Shown in pieces: positions 8,474 through 18,198 of a DNA stretch of 64,000 bases. The DNA is from DAISKN01 sp964553925 (GTDB lineage Bacteria > Acidobacteriota > Vicinamibacteria > Marinacidobacterales > SMYC01). Made by a program: the position numbers and the translations under genes. Position 1 is the stretch's first letter; every line of letters begins with the position of its first letter. The DNA is taken from assembly GCA_964553925.1 (NCBI GenBank), contig CAZKNR010000182.1, positions 18,132 through 82,131 of the forward strand, in the 5' to 3' direction. The notes under the pieces are model-generated. The model searched no databases. It was not told the DNA's origin and saw only the letters and a list, made by a program, of their open reading frames with translations.

Positions 8474-9388
8474 TCATTGCCGCCCAGTATCTGGATGGGT
8501 GTACTGGAACATTCCTATCGTCCCGTCCGGTTGGATGAGGTGACCGCGGCCTCCTAGGAACAGCCGCGCCTCATACTTCATTCCGCGGTCGGTGAACGAT
8601 ACGGTACACCACGAAGCGTAATGGAACTCGTGGATGATGGGATCGTCGGCCGCAATGGGCTCGGCCGTGGCCATGAGAGCACGAAACAGCGGCACATCGA
8701 GTGGCGGATCGCACCGGAAATTTCCCGGTATCAGAGGTTTTCGCGGGTCGAGACCGGGTACGAGTATTTCGCTCATCGCCTCGGACCCGGGGATTTCGGG
8801 CAGAGTCGTAAGCTCACGGTGCGGCTCCAGCTGAAGGCCCGTGAAGTAGGCGGCGAGTCGCTCGATTTGGTCTTTTGACAACGACGACGGCCAGCTCAGC
8901 TGGACCTCGAACTCGAGGCGCTCCAGATACGCGCGCTCACCTCTCCGAAGGTTCCCGAGCTCCATCGACGTCACGATCAATAGGCCCCGGCCAAACCCTG
9001 GAAGCTCTGTCGCCTGGGCCGGGGTTAGGGGGTAATCGATGGAGAGGCCGACTTCCGGCGAGAAGAGGAACTCGCGCTCCTCCTGCGGCGCGTTGACACT
9101 GCCATCGTTCGGGCCGGTGTTATCGCTGTTCCGAAAATGCCATCCCTCCAGGTAGCGAGGATTCGGAGCGAAATGGAACGGTGGGGTCAGGCGCGCGATG
9201 TTCTCCTGCGGACGATCGTCGCGAACGAGGATCTCCCACCCATACTCGCGCGGTTCCAGGAGCAGCGTGAGGCCCGGCCCGAACTGCTTCTCGAAGCGGT
9301 TACCCTTGTGAATTCGGGCCTCGAAGGACGCACACTCCCAATCCGGAGGGCAGATACCGAGCAGCCACAAGAGCGCGACCGCTATCAT
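8474..9388 (-). CDS. Exported protein of unknown function
   Basis: About 304 residues starting at ATG 9388, which overlaps the stop of the DinB-like gene as ATGA, so the two are translated together. The first 15 residues (IAVALLWLLGI) look like a short signal sequence. The rest is rich in aromatic residues and prolines (EPREYGWEILVRDD, PNPRYLEGWHFRNSD), with conserved-looking cysteines near the end (NFRCDPPLD, ASWCTVSF). I do not recognise the family. Confidence 0.65.
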   Translation of the reverse strand: MIAVALLWLLGICPPDWECASFEARIHKGNRFEKQFGPGLTLLLEPREYGWEILVRDDRPQENIARLTPPFHFAPNPRYLEGWHFRNSDNTGPNDGSVNAPQEEREFLFSPEVGLSIDYPLTPAQATELPGFGRGLLIVTSMELGNLRRGERAYLERLEFEVQLSWPSSLSKDQIERLAAYFTGLQLEPHRELTTLPEIPGSEAMSEILVPGLDPRKPLIPGNFRCDPPLDVPLFRALMATAEPIAADDPIIHEFHYASWCTVSFTDRGMKYEARLFLGGRGHLIQPDGTIGMFQYTHPDTGRQ

Positions 9389-9882
9389 CGTCCCTCGTGA
9401 GCCCCTCGTCCGAGCTCCTTGCAGAGGTAGATCATCTGTCCCGCGTGGTGATCCGCGTGGGCGGCGCAACGAAGGAAAATGCTGAGGCGGTCTCTCACGT
9501 CCTCGGCGCCAACGCCGTGATAGGGGGCGAGCCAGTCCGCTTCACCCTGCGCGGCGAGCGTCGCGAGAACCATGTCCATGGCTCCGTCGAACTCTCGTAG
9601 CACGTCGCTCTTGGGCCGGCTGGACGTGTCGCCGAACTCCCTGGGCCGGTCTCGAACGTAGCCGGAGCCCGCGATCTGCGCTCCAATGAAGTAGCTCAGG
9701 TTGCCAGTCAGGTGAAGCAGCAGATGTCCGACCGAATTGCCATAGGGGTAAGGGCGCTGCCAGAGCTGGTCCCCCGAAAGAGGTTCAACGAGCTCGTGTA
9801 CCCTGCGCCTGACCCGATCGAGGTGTGAGGACAAGCTCTGGGAGACCAGAGCCGATAGATTCTGAGTCATGCTCACTGACAT
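9385..9882 (-). CDS. DinB/YfiT-like four-helix metalloprotein
   Basis: 165 residues. The DinB fold is a four-helix bundle with a three-histidine metal site; here a histidine in SVGHLLLHLTGN and the ADHHAGQMIYL pair fit this. Proteins of the family act as thiol-dependent transferases or damage-induced proteins of unknown role. The ATG at 9882 is preceded by AAGAGG (9896-9891) with eight-base spacing and overlaps the end of the prolyl oligopeptidase gene by 10 bases. An upstream start at 9912 would lengthen the overlap and lacks a ribosome site. Confidence 0.83.
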   Translation of the reverse strand: MSVSMTQNLSALVSQSLSSHLDRVRRRVHELVEPLSGDQLWQRPYPYGNSVGHLLLHLTGNLSYFIGAQIAGSGYVRDRPREFGDTSSRPKSDVLREFDGAMDMVLATLAAQGEADWLAPYHGVGAEDVRDRLSIFLRCAAHADHHAGQMIYLCKELGRGAHEGR

Positions 9883-12008
9883 GATGGTGACCTCTTGTCG
9901 GCCTTTGGCCACTCCATCGCCAAGTTCGCCATCACGAACGCCCAGCGGTCCGCCTGCTCGTCGATCAGCATCTTCGTCGGCTTTCCCGCGCCGTGGCCGG
10001 CGTCGGTTTGGATGCGGATGAGCATCGGCTGCGGCTGGTCTCCGTGGATCTCCTGAAGGCGTGCCGCGTACTTGAACGAATGTCCCGGGACGACGCGGTC
10101 GTCGTGGTCCGCGGTCGTCACCAGGGTCGCGGGGAAGTAGGGCGCGGGCTTCAAGTTGTGGTACGGAGAGTATGCGAAGAGCGTTTCGAACTCGTCGGCT
10201 TTCTCGGAGGACCCGTAGTCGGACACCCAGGCCCAGCCGATGGTGAACTTGTGGAACCGGAGCATGTCCATGACCCCGACGGCGGGTAACGCCGCGCCGA
10301 AGAGCTCGGGTCTCTGGTTCAGGACAGCGCCCACGAGAAGGCCTCCGTTCGATCCGCCCCCAATGGCGAGCTTGTCGGGCCGGGTGTAGCCCCTCTCGAT
10401 GAGAAACTCGGCGGCGGCGATGAAATCGTCGAAGACGTTCTGCTTTTGTCCGAACGTTCCTGCACTATGCCAGGTCTCGCCGTATTCGCCTCCGCCCCTG
10501 AGGTTCGCCTGAGCGTAGACGCCCCCGAGCTCGAGCCAGACGATGTTCGCGACCGAGAACGTCGGAGTGAGGCTGATGTTGAATCCGCCGTAGGCATAGA
10601 GGTACGCCGGGTTGGTTCCGTCGAGCTTCAACCCTCTCTTGTGAGTGACGAACATCGGGACCTTGGTTTCGTCCTTCGAGCTGTAGAACATCTGCTCGGT
10701 CACGAATTCGCCGCCGTCGAACTGGATCTCGGGCGAGCGGAACACGCTGAACTCGCCCTTCTTGAAGTCATAGCGGTAAATGGTCGTCGGATAGACGAAG
10801 GACTGGAAGGCGAGGAACATCTCCTCATCCTTCCGCTCGCCGGACAGGGACGACACCGAGCCCAGGGTCGGGAGATCGATGTCGCTCAGATGGGCTCCGT
10901 CCTTCCCGAAGAGCGCCACCCGGCTGTGAGCGTCCTCGAGGTAGACGGCGACGAGCTTCTCGTTCACGAGCGAGACGTTCTCGAGAACGTCGTCCGACTG
11001 GGGAAGGATTTCCTTCCAGCTCGAGCGTGCTTCTGATGCGACGTCGATCCCGATCACGCGATAGCGAGGGGCGTCCAGGTTGGTGCGAAAATAGAAGAGC
11101 GAGCCGTCGTTTCCGAGGAACTCGTACGTCGCGTCGAAATCGTCGAGGAGCCGCACCACCTCGCTTCCGGAGGCGATGTTCTGGTAGTAGACGCGGTTCC
11201 TCTCGTCGGTGCCGTGGGTGACCTGGATAACCGCGTATGCGCCGTCGTCCGAGACCTCGGCCCCGAAGCCCCACTCCGGCTCGTCCGGCCTTTCGTACAC
11301 GAGCCGGTCATCGGACTGCGCCGTGCCCAGGCGGTGGTAGTAGACCTTTTGGTTTACGTTCACGCCTCCCTGCGCTTCGTCTCCTTCAGGCTCGGGAAAG
11401 CGGCTGTAGAAGAAGCCCCTTTCATCATGGGTCCAGGAAGCCCCGGAGAACTTGATGAACTTCAAGTGGTCGGGAAGGTCCTCGCCGCTCGCGACCTTCC
11501 GGACGCGGAACTCCTGCCAATCCGAGCCGGCAGTCGCGATTCCGTAGACGAGGTGCTCCCCGTCCTCGCTCAGAGCAAGGGTCGAGAGAGCCGCCGTCCC
11601 TTTTTCCGACAGCGTGTTGGGATCGAGCAGGACTTCGGGGGGGGCCTCGAGCGAAGCCTGCTTGTAAAGCACCGACTGGTTCTGGAGGCCGTCGTTCTTG
11701 AAGAAGAAGTAGCGGGTGCCTTTGTGGAACGGCGTCCCGTAGCGGGGATAGTTCCAGAGCTCGGTCAGGCGCGCGCGAAGCGGCTCGCGCTGGGCAAGTC
11801 CTTCGAGATACCGAAACGTAACGGCGTTCTGTGCCTTGACCCAGGCCAGCGTCTCCTCCGAGTTGTCGTCCTCGAGAGCGCGGTAGGGATCGGGGACCGA
11901 GGTCCCGTGATAGTCGTCGATCTGGTCGGCCTTCTTCACCTCTGGGTAGTCGATCTTCATTTTCTGAGCTGCGGTGAAGGTGATTGCGAGCGCGAGCAGC
12001 ACGCGCAT
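9873..12008 (-). CDS. Prolyl oligopeptidase (S9A), secreted
   Basis: 711 residues from ATG 12008. It cuts short peptides after proline. A signal peptide (RVLLALAITFTAAQ) is followed by a short helical segment, the seven-bladed propeller (about residues 60-410) and the alpha/beta-hydrolase domain. The nucleophile serine is in GGGSNGG, the aspartate in TADHDDRVV and the histidine in DAGHGAGKP, so the triad is complete. The ATG shares a base with the upstream stop (TAATG), so it is translated directly after the propeller/amidohydrolase gene. That pairing suggests joint use of scavenged peptides. Confidence 0.93.
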   Translation of the reverse strand: MRVLLALAITFTAAQKMKIDYPEVKKADQIDDYHGTSVPDPYRALEDDNSEETLAWVKAQNAVTFRYLEGLAQREPLRARLTELWNYPRYGTPFHKGTRYFFFKNDGLQNQSVLYKQASLEAPPEVLLDPNTLSEKGTAALSTLALSEDGEHLVYGIATAGSDWQEFRVRKVASGEDLPDHLKFIKFSGASWTHDERGFFYSRFPEPEGDEAQGGVNVNQKVYYHRLGTAQSDDRLVYERPDEPEWGFGAEVSDDGAYAVIQVTHGTDERNRVYYQNIASGSEVVRLLDDFDATYEFLGNDGSLFYFRTNLDAPRYRVIGIDVASEARSSWKEILPQSDDVLENVSLVNEKLVAVYLEDAHSRVALFGKDGAHLSDIDLPTLGSVSSLSGERKDEEMFLAFQSFVYPTTIYRYDFKKGEFSVFRSPEIQFDGGEFVTEQMFYSSKDETKVPMFVTHKRGLKLDGTNPAYLYAYGGFNISLTPTFSVANIVWLELGGVYAQANLRGGGEYGETWHSAGTFGQKQNVFDDFIAAAEFLIERGYTRPDKLAIGGGSNGGLLVGAVLNQRPELFGAALPAVGVMDMLRFHKFTIGWAWVSDYGSSEKADEFETLFAYSPYHNLKPAPYFPATLVTTADHDDRVVPGHSFKYAARLQEIHGDQPQPMLIRIQTDAGHGAGKPTKMLIDEQADRWAFVMANLAMEWPKADKRSPSCQ

Positions 12009-15000
12009 TACGGGGCACCTCCATGAGTCGTGGCGGCCGGGGTGGGGACGTCGTCCCACCAGAACTGCTTCGGGAGCGGCTTCTTCAAGGGCCAGATCTG
12101 ATCGAGCGTCGCGGCCTCGAAGATCTCACCGTTTTTCATCACGTAACGGACGGTGTTCGTGTTCTCGATCTTTTCTAATGGATTCTTATCGAGAACCAGG
12201 ATGTCCGCGAGCTTCCCGGTCTCGATCGACCCCACGTCGGCATCGAGTCCGATGGCCTCGGCGCCGTGGAGGGTCACCGCGCGCAGCGTTTGGTGCTCGG
12301 TGAGCCCGCCGGAGGCGAGCGCCCAGGTCTCCCAGTGAGCCCCGATCCCTTGGAGCTGCCCGTGGCTCCCGAGACAGACTTTTCCCCCCGCGCGCACGAT
12401 CTTCGCCGCACCGGCGGCGATGCCGGGATGGACGTACTCCTCTTTCAAGAACCACTGCCCGCGGCGCCTCGTCATGTTGTCGAGAAGCTGGTGGGGGATG
12501 AAACGCCCGAGCTTCTCGTCGGAGGCGACGTCGGTCGTCTGAAAGAAGTAGTTCTCCGTCCAGGGTCCGCCGTAGGCGACGAGGATCGTGGGAGTGTAGT
12601 AGGTCTTCGTCCTCGCGACGTACTGGGCGACGTCGTCGTAGATGGGAATGAGCGGGAGACTGTGCTCGTGCCCCGAATAGCCGTCCGCCATCTGGGTCAG
12701 ATCGAGCTTCATGTCGAGAGCCCCCTCGGTCGTGGGGCTGAGCTCGTGCTTACGAGCCGCCATCGCGACCCACTGCCGAACGATGCGGTCCCCCACGACG
12801 TACTGTTTGATGGTGCGGCTGTCGTACGCCTCGCGGTACCGCTTCAGGAGATTTGAGGCCGTCTCCTGGTCGTGGATCCCCGACGCCGCGAAGACTCCGG
12901 GGCCGGTCGCGAAGATCCGCGGTCCGAGGATCTGTCCCGCCTCGACGAGATCGGAGTAGGCGAAGACGTCGTCGGTCGAGGTCTGCGGATCCCGCGTGGT
13001 GGTGACGCCGTAGGCGAGATTCGCGAGGTATTGCCACACTTCGGTCTGATGAATCCGGCGGGGTGCCCACATATGCGAGTGCGCATCCACGAGACCCGGC
13101 ATCAGCGTTTTCCCCGATACGTCGATGACGGTTGCGCCCGGGGGAAGCTCCGCCTTGACGCCCACCGCCTGGATGCGGTTTCCCGTCACGACGACGTCGC
13201 CGCCAGGGAGCACCTCGTCTCCCTTCATAGTGATGATGCGGGCGGCGCCGCGGAGAACCACCGTGCCCGAAGGTTTCGGCCGGGGAAGTGTAACGTCGAG
13301 CTCGGCGACGTCCGGAGTTTCAACCAGCTCGGGAGCGACTTTCTGTCGGAAAAACCGGCGGCCCGACGACCAGTGCACGGTGGAGCCGTCGCGCGACCAG
13401 CCGAGGTAGTTTCCCCCCTCGGCTGAAAGAGGCTTCACGGGAAACGCGGGGTCGCCGCCCGGGGCGATCGCGATCTCCACGACCTCCTTTCCCGCTCGAG
13501 GCACCGAGACGAGATAGTGCTTGTTCTGAACGTTGACGAAGGCGCGGCGTCCATCGGGAGAGAGCGAGATCGCATCGGCTCCCGGCGGCTCCGGGGCGGC
13601 GGGACCCGAGCCCACGATCTTGAAATACGTCTTGCGGTCGAAGCCGTCGAGGCGGATCGAGGTGAGGCCGGAGGAGCTCGTCAGGTAGACGCGATCCGGG
13701 TCCGAGGCGAAGTGCGGATACCGCCCGTCGCCGGCAGAGGCGATCAGGGTCGAGGCTCCGCCCGACGATGGGATGTAGCGCAGGTCGAGCGCCCCGGTCG
13801 GAGAAACCCCGGCGATCTCACCGTCGTCATCGCGATAGACGTGGTCCTCCTGGAGGAAAGAGTACAGCTGGTCCGAAACCGACCCGGTGACGAAGACGAT
13901 CTTCGACCCGTCGAGGGAGTACACCGGGTCGGCGTAGAACGCGGGGTGGTCCGTGAGCCTCTCAGGCGCGCCGGATCCATCGGCGGCCGCTCGATAGATA
14001 TGGCCTCCCTCCGTCGTCCACGTCACGAAAGCGACCGAGCGGCCGTCGGGAGACCAGGCGGGCATGAACTCCGCGGTCTCGAGCTTCGTGAGCCTCGATG
14101 GCGATGCTCCCGCCGGGAGCGGCGAAATCCAGACGTGATTGAACGCGCTGAAAGCGAGCCGCGTTCCTTCAGGAGAGGGCGAAGGCCAGCGAATCACGCG
14201 CGCTCGCACTCGGTCCGAATCGTCGACCCGGCCGCGGAAATGGACCCGAGGGCCGATCTCGGCCGCGACCTTCGCGGTGAAGGGTACGATGCGCGACTCT
14301 CCCGTCGCGAAATCGATTCGATGGATCTTTCCTCCGACGGAGAGGACGAGCGACTTCCCGTCCGGAGTGAAAGAGTATCCGGGCATGGTGTCGCGGGTGG
14401 CACGCGACTCCTGATCGTCCCTGGTCACGGGATAGTGGAGCCAGCGCTCGGCGCCGGTCTCGAGGTGCCGCACTCTCAATCCGGTTCCCGTGCGGAAGCG
14501 GGAGGCGTAGACCATCGACTTTCCATCGGGAGACAGGTGCGGCCGTAGAGCGCTCCCCTGGGCGTTGGTGACGGTCGCGGTCTCGCTGGTCTCGCGATCG
14601 AACCTCACGATCTGCCAGATGGGGAACTGCGCGTTGTAGTTGAATGCGCCGCGCCTTTCGGCGTAGTAGAGGAAGCGGCCGTCGGGAGACGCGACCGCTC
14701 CGAGCTTGTTCGGTGGCTGACTCTGCGGCTGTCCCGGGCTCGGGGGCTCGTCTTTCGGGGGCGGCGGACCCACGCGGGCTCCAGCGCCGCCGTCTCGATG
14801 ATAGAGGAAGAGGCCGTAGGTCCTTTCCGGAGGCCGGCTCTTGGAAACGAGAAGATACTCGCCGTCCGTCGTCCAGGAGGGCGAGGCCATGAGCTGCGGC
14901 CGAGACTTCGTCTCTTTGTCTTTGGTCACCGCGCGCGGGTTCGCTCCGTCGGCGTCGACGAGCCACAGGTTCTCGACGCCGCTTCGATCGCTCAGAAGCG

Positions 15001-15283
15001 CGATCGTCCGCCCATCGGGGGAAAATCGGGGCTGGCTCTCGAAGGACATGCCGGAGGTGATCCGGGTCGCCTCGCCTCCCGCGAGAGGGAGAGTGTAGAT
15101 GTCTCCCAGGAGATCGAAGACCAGCGTCTCGCCGTCGGGCGAGACGTCGAGCGACATCCACGTGCCTTCGTCAACCTGGAACTCGAGAACCTCCGCGACT
15201 TCGAGCGGCAGGCCTTCCGGCTTCGCCGCGTCTGGCGCCTGCGGCAATCCGATCGTGACGAGCAGAGACAGGAAAAAAGACAT
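12008..15283 (-). CDS. Secreted TolB-propeller/amidohydrolase fusion
   Basis: 1091 residues. After a signal peptide (SFFLSLLVTIGLPQA), residues 40-620 carry repeated propeller blades of the PD40 type (SPDGETLVFD, SPDGRTIALLSDRSG, SPDGRSVAFVTW, SPDGRRAFV). Residues 690-1065 form an amidohydrolase domain with the HSH metal motif in GLVDAHSHMW. The place where most relatives have the final metal aspartate reads GSHGQLQGIGAHWE, a variant I associate with this propeller-linked subfamily. A good ribosome site GGGGAGAG precedes ATG 15283. Substrate unknown; a peptidase-like role is plausible next to the prolyl oligopeptidase. Confidence 0.9.
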   Translation of the reverse strand: MSFFLSLLVTIGLPQAPDAAKPEGLPLEVAEVLEFQVDEGTWMSLDVSPDGETLVFDLLGDIYTLPLAGGEATRITSGMSFESQPRFSPDGRTIALLSDRSGVENLWLVDADGANPRAVTKDKETKSRPQLMASPSWTTDGEYLLVSKSRPPERTYGLFLYHRDGGAGARVGPPPPKDEPPSPGQPQSQPPNKLGAVASPDGRFLYYAERRGAFNYNAQFPIWQIVRFDRETSETATVTNAQGSALRPHLSPDGKSMVYASRFRTGTGLRVRHLETGAERWLHYPVTRDDQESRATRDTMPGYSFTPDGKSLVLSVGGKIHRIDFATGESRIVPFTAKVAAEIGPRVHFRGRVDDSDRVRARVIRWPSPSPEGTRLAFSAFNHVWISPLPAGASPSRLTKLETAEFMPAWSPDGRSVAFVTWTTEGGHIYRAAADGSGAPERLTDHPAFYADPVYSLDGSKIVFVTGSVSDQLYSFLQEDHVYRDDDGEIAGVSPTGALDLRYIPSSGGASTLIASAGDGRYPHFASDPDRVYLTSSSGLTSIRLDGFDRKTYFKIVGSGPAAPEPPGADAISLSPDGRRAFVNVQNKHYLVSVPRAGKEVVEIAIAPGGDPAFPVKPLSAEGGNYLGWSRDGSTVHWSSGRRFFRQKVAPELVETPDVAELDVTLPRPKPSGTVVLRGAARIITMKGDEVLPGGDVVVTGNRIQAVGVKAELPPGATVIDVSGKTLMPGLVDAHSHMWAPRRIHQTEVWQYLANLAYGVTTTRDPQTSTDDVFAYSDLVEAGQILGPRIFATGPGVFAASGIHDQETASNLLKRYREAYDSRTIKQYVVGDRIVRQWVAMAARKHELSPTTEGALDMKLDLTQMADGYSGHEHSLPLIPIYDDVAQYVARTKTYYTPTILVAYGGPWTENYFFQTTDVASDEKLGRFIPHQLLDNMTRRRGQWFLKEEYVHPGIAAGAAKIVRAGGKVCLGSHGQLQGIGAHWETWALASGGLTEHQTLRAVTLHGAEAIGLDADVGSIETGKLADILVLDKNPLEKIENTNTVRYVMKNGEIFEAATLDQIWPLKKPLPKQFWWDDVPTPAATTHGGAP

Positions 15284-15303
15284 GATTCACTCTCCCCGGT
15301 GCG

Positions 15304-15322
15304 ATATTAGCCCAGATGGGCT
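15304..15322 (-). promoter_or_regulatory. Candidate -10 box plus abutting palindrome
   Basis: Upstream of the propeller/amidohydrolase gene the minus strand reads TAATAT (15309-15304), 20 bases before the start codon. Directly behind it is the palindrome AGCCCA-GA-TGGGCT (15309-15322), which would lie in the promoter spacer and could be a repressor site. No clear -35 hexamer is visible. Confidence 0.35.
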
Positions 15323-15393
15323 CGCTGGCTCGAAGGGGAGATCGCTCATGCGGGCCGCCTCTGGCTCGACGAGGCCGACGCTCGAGAGCCCGC

Positions 15394-15423
15394 TTGACGC
15401 GGACAGCCCCCTGCGAGTACAAA
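15394..15423 (+). promoter_or_regulatory. Candidate sigma-70 promoter of the DoxX gene
   Basis: TTGACG (15394-15399) and TACAAA (15418-15423) are spaced by 18 bp and precede the DoxX start by 38 bases, leaving room for the ribosome site GGAGG. Confidence 0.5.
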
Positions 15424-15460
15424 CGGTGCCGACAGCGCTCTAAGCAAGTGGAGGCACTGC

Positions 15461-15874
15461 ATGGACCAATATCTCGGTAAGTTCTCGGAATTCTTGTACG
15501 CGGCATTTCGTATCGTCTCCGGGCTGCTGTTCGCGCAACACGGCGCGCAGAAGCTCTTCGGATGGCTCGGAGGCATGGGGCAGGACGGGGGCTCGGCGCC
15601 CTTTTTGGGGTTGATGTTCTTCGCGGGTCTCGTCGAGTTCTTCGGCGGACTTCTGATTGCCGTCGGCTTCAAGGCGAGTTGGGCGGCCTTCATCGCGAGC
15701 GGCGAAATGGCCGTCGCCTATTTCATGTCCCACGCTTCACGAGGGCTCTTCCCGATTCAGAACCATGGAGAGCCCGCCGCCCTCTATTGCTTCGCGTTCC
15801 TCTATATCGCCTCGCGCGGCGCCGGAACGTTGAGCCTTGACTCCATCTTCGGGAAGCCGAAAAAGGCTGACTGA
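15461..15874 (+). CDS. DoxX family membrane protein
   Basis: 137 residues with four predicted membrane helices. The family pattern RIVSGLLFAQHGAQKLFGWLGG in its key part (LLFAQHGAQKLFG), then FAGLVEFFGGLLIAVGF and the third segment GEMAVAYFMSH, is clear. DoxX relatives are linked to thiol/redox stress or quinone-dependent oxidation, but most, like this one, have no proven activity. The ATG is fixed by GGAGG (15450-15454) with six-base spacing. It appears monocistronic. Confidence 0.9.
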   Translation: MDQYLGKFSEFLYAAFRIVSGLLFAQHGAQKLFGWLGGMGQDGGSAPFLGLMFFAGLVEFFGGLLIAVGFKASWAAFIASGEMAVAYFMSHASRGLFPIQNHGEPAALYCFAFLYIASRGAGTLSLDSIFGKPKKAD

Positions 15875-15988
15875 GCGAAACTCGCGCCAATCCCATTCGA
15901 AGCACCGCTCGTTCTCTCGAGCCTCCGTGCGGCGTGGGCTTGTAGAGCTATGCTTTCCTGACGATTCTCCGAATGCGATAATATCCGG

Positions 15989-17164
<1,176 letters not shown>

Positions 17165-17167
17165 CTC

Positions 17168-18115
17168 TCAGCGACGCGCTATGAGGCAGGCGGTCTCGAC
17201 CACCTCCTCGCCCCACTTCTGCTTGTAGCGCACCTCGGAGCCGAGATCGTATCGGCGAACGCCGGATTCGATGAGGCGGCGGACTTCCTCGAGTTGGCAG
17301 AGGTTACCGAGGGAGAGGGACGAGAAGCGGGAGTCGAAGCTGAACTGGAGCCCGCGATAGGTGTCGCCGAAGACGGCTCCGAAGATGTAGGCAACGTCTT
17401 CCCCCTCGAGCCGCGCGAACATCAGCCGGCGCCGCCCGCGGTCGAGGAGTCTCCGGTTCATGTCCCGGTAGAACGAGCGCATCGGCTCCCGATCGATGCC
17501 GACGCCGTTTTGACCCTTCCAGCTCCGGCGTTCGACCGCGAGAATGCGCTCGAAGCTCGCTTCTGCCCGGTCTCTCACCTCGAACGTGAGACCGGAGCGT
17601 TCCCCCCGCCGGCGCGCTTTCTCCAGGCTTTTCCGGAGCCCCCCCGGTCGCCGCTCGAGAAACCCGTCGAGGCCGTCCTCGAGATGGGCGACGTAGCGGC
17701 GGGTGGTCGGCCCGCGCTCGACGCCGTATCGACGAGCGAGCGCCCGGCCGAGCTTCTTCCAGAGTGAGGACGACAGAGCGAGCCCGGTCGCGAGCGCGGC
17801 GCTCCACTCGCTTTCCCCCTCCAGGGCGCCGAGAAAAAGCTCGACCGCGGCCTCGGGATCCCGGCCCACGAGGGGACAGCAGAGACCCCAGGTCGCTTCG
17901 AGAGGGTGGAGCCACGAGGAGCTCCGCGCGAGGACCGCATAGGCGCCGTTGGCGCTCGCGATCCACGGCAATGCCTCGGGAGCCAGGTGACGGGCGGCGG
18001 GGAGAATCCAGAAGCTGCTGGAACAGAACCGATCGACGGTGAATCCGGTGGCGACGGCCTCGTCGTACTCTGTGGCGATCGCGTCGAGATCCTGGAGCGT
18101 GAGCCAATCGATCAC
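17168..18115 (-). CDS. BioF2/CelD-like GNAT acyltransferase
   Basis: 315 residues, GTG start. The C-terminal half (about residues 150-300) fits the GNAT_6 (BioF2/CelD) domain: LRKSLEKARRR, then ILAVERRSWKGQNG, VAYIFGAVFGDTYRGLQFSFD and the final YDLGSEVRYKQKWGEE. Relatives transfer acyl groups in polysaccharide or peptidoglycan synthesis, as the FemAB-like fold does. The N-terminal half is less conserved. Divergent from malic enzyme. Confidence 0.8.
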   Translation of the reverse strand: MIDWLTLQDLDAIATEYDEAVATGFTVDRFCSSSFWILPAARHLAPEALPWIASANGAYAVLARSSSWLHPLEATWGLCCPLVGRDPEAAVELFLGALEGESEWSAALATGLALSSSLWKKLGRALARRYGVERGPTTRRYVAHLEDGLDGFLERRPGGLRKSLEKARRRGERSGLTFEVRDRAEASFERILAVERRSWKGQNGVGIDREPMRSFYRDMNRRLLDRGRRRLMFARLEGEDVAYIFGAVFGDTYRGLQFSFDSRFSSLSLGNLCQLEEVRRLIESGVRRYDLGSEVRYKQKWGEEVVETACLIARR

Positions 18116-18156
18116 CGGCGGGCGCCCCGTTTTGTTAAGATATGACGTTTGTTTCT

Positions 18157-18190
18157 CATACAGCCCATACAGCCCATACAGCCCATACAG
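18157..18190 (+). repeat. 9-bp tandem repeat (CATACAGCC, 3.8 copies)
   Basis: CATACAGCC is repeated perfectly three times and then as CATACAG, ending at 18190. The last AG forms part of the AGGAGG ribosome site of the malic enzyme gene. If the upstream ATG at 18142 were used the repeat would encode His-Thr-Ala repeats. Confidence 0.9.
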
Positions 18191-18198
18191 GAGGTTCC

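Noticed and set aside
15977..15988. TAATAT-like box just before the NamZ-like gene as a promoter
   Set aside because: It would start transcription inside the coding region and has no -35 partner.
18157..18190. Tandem repeat as a CRISPR-like array
   Set aside because: Units are 9 bp with no spacers and no cas genes nearby.
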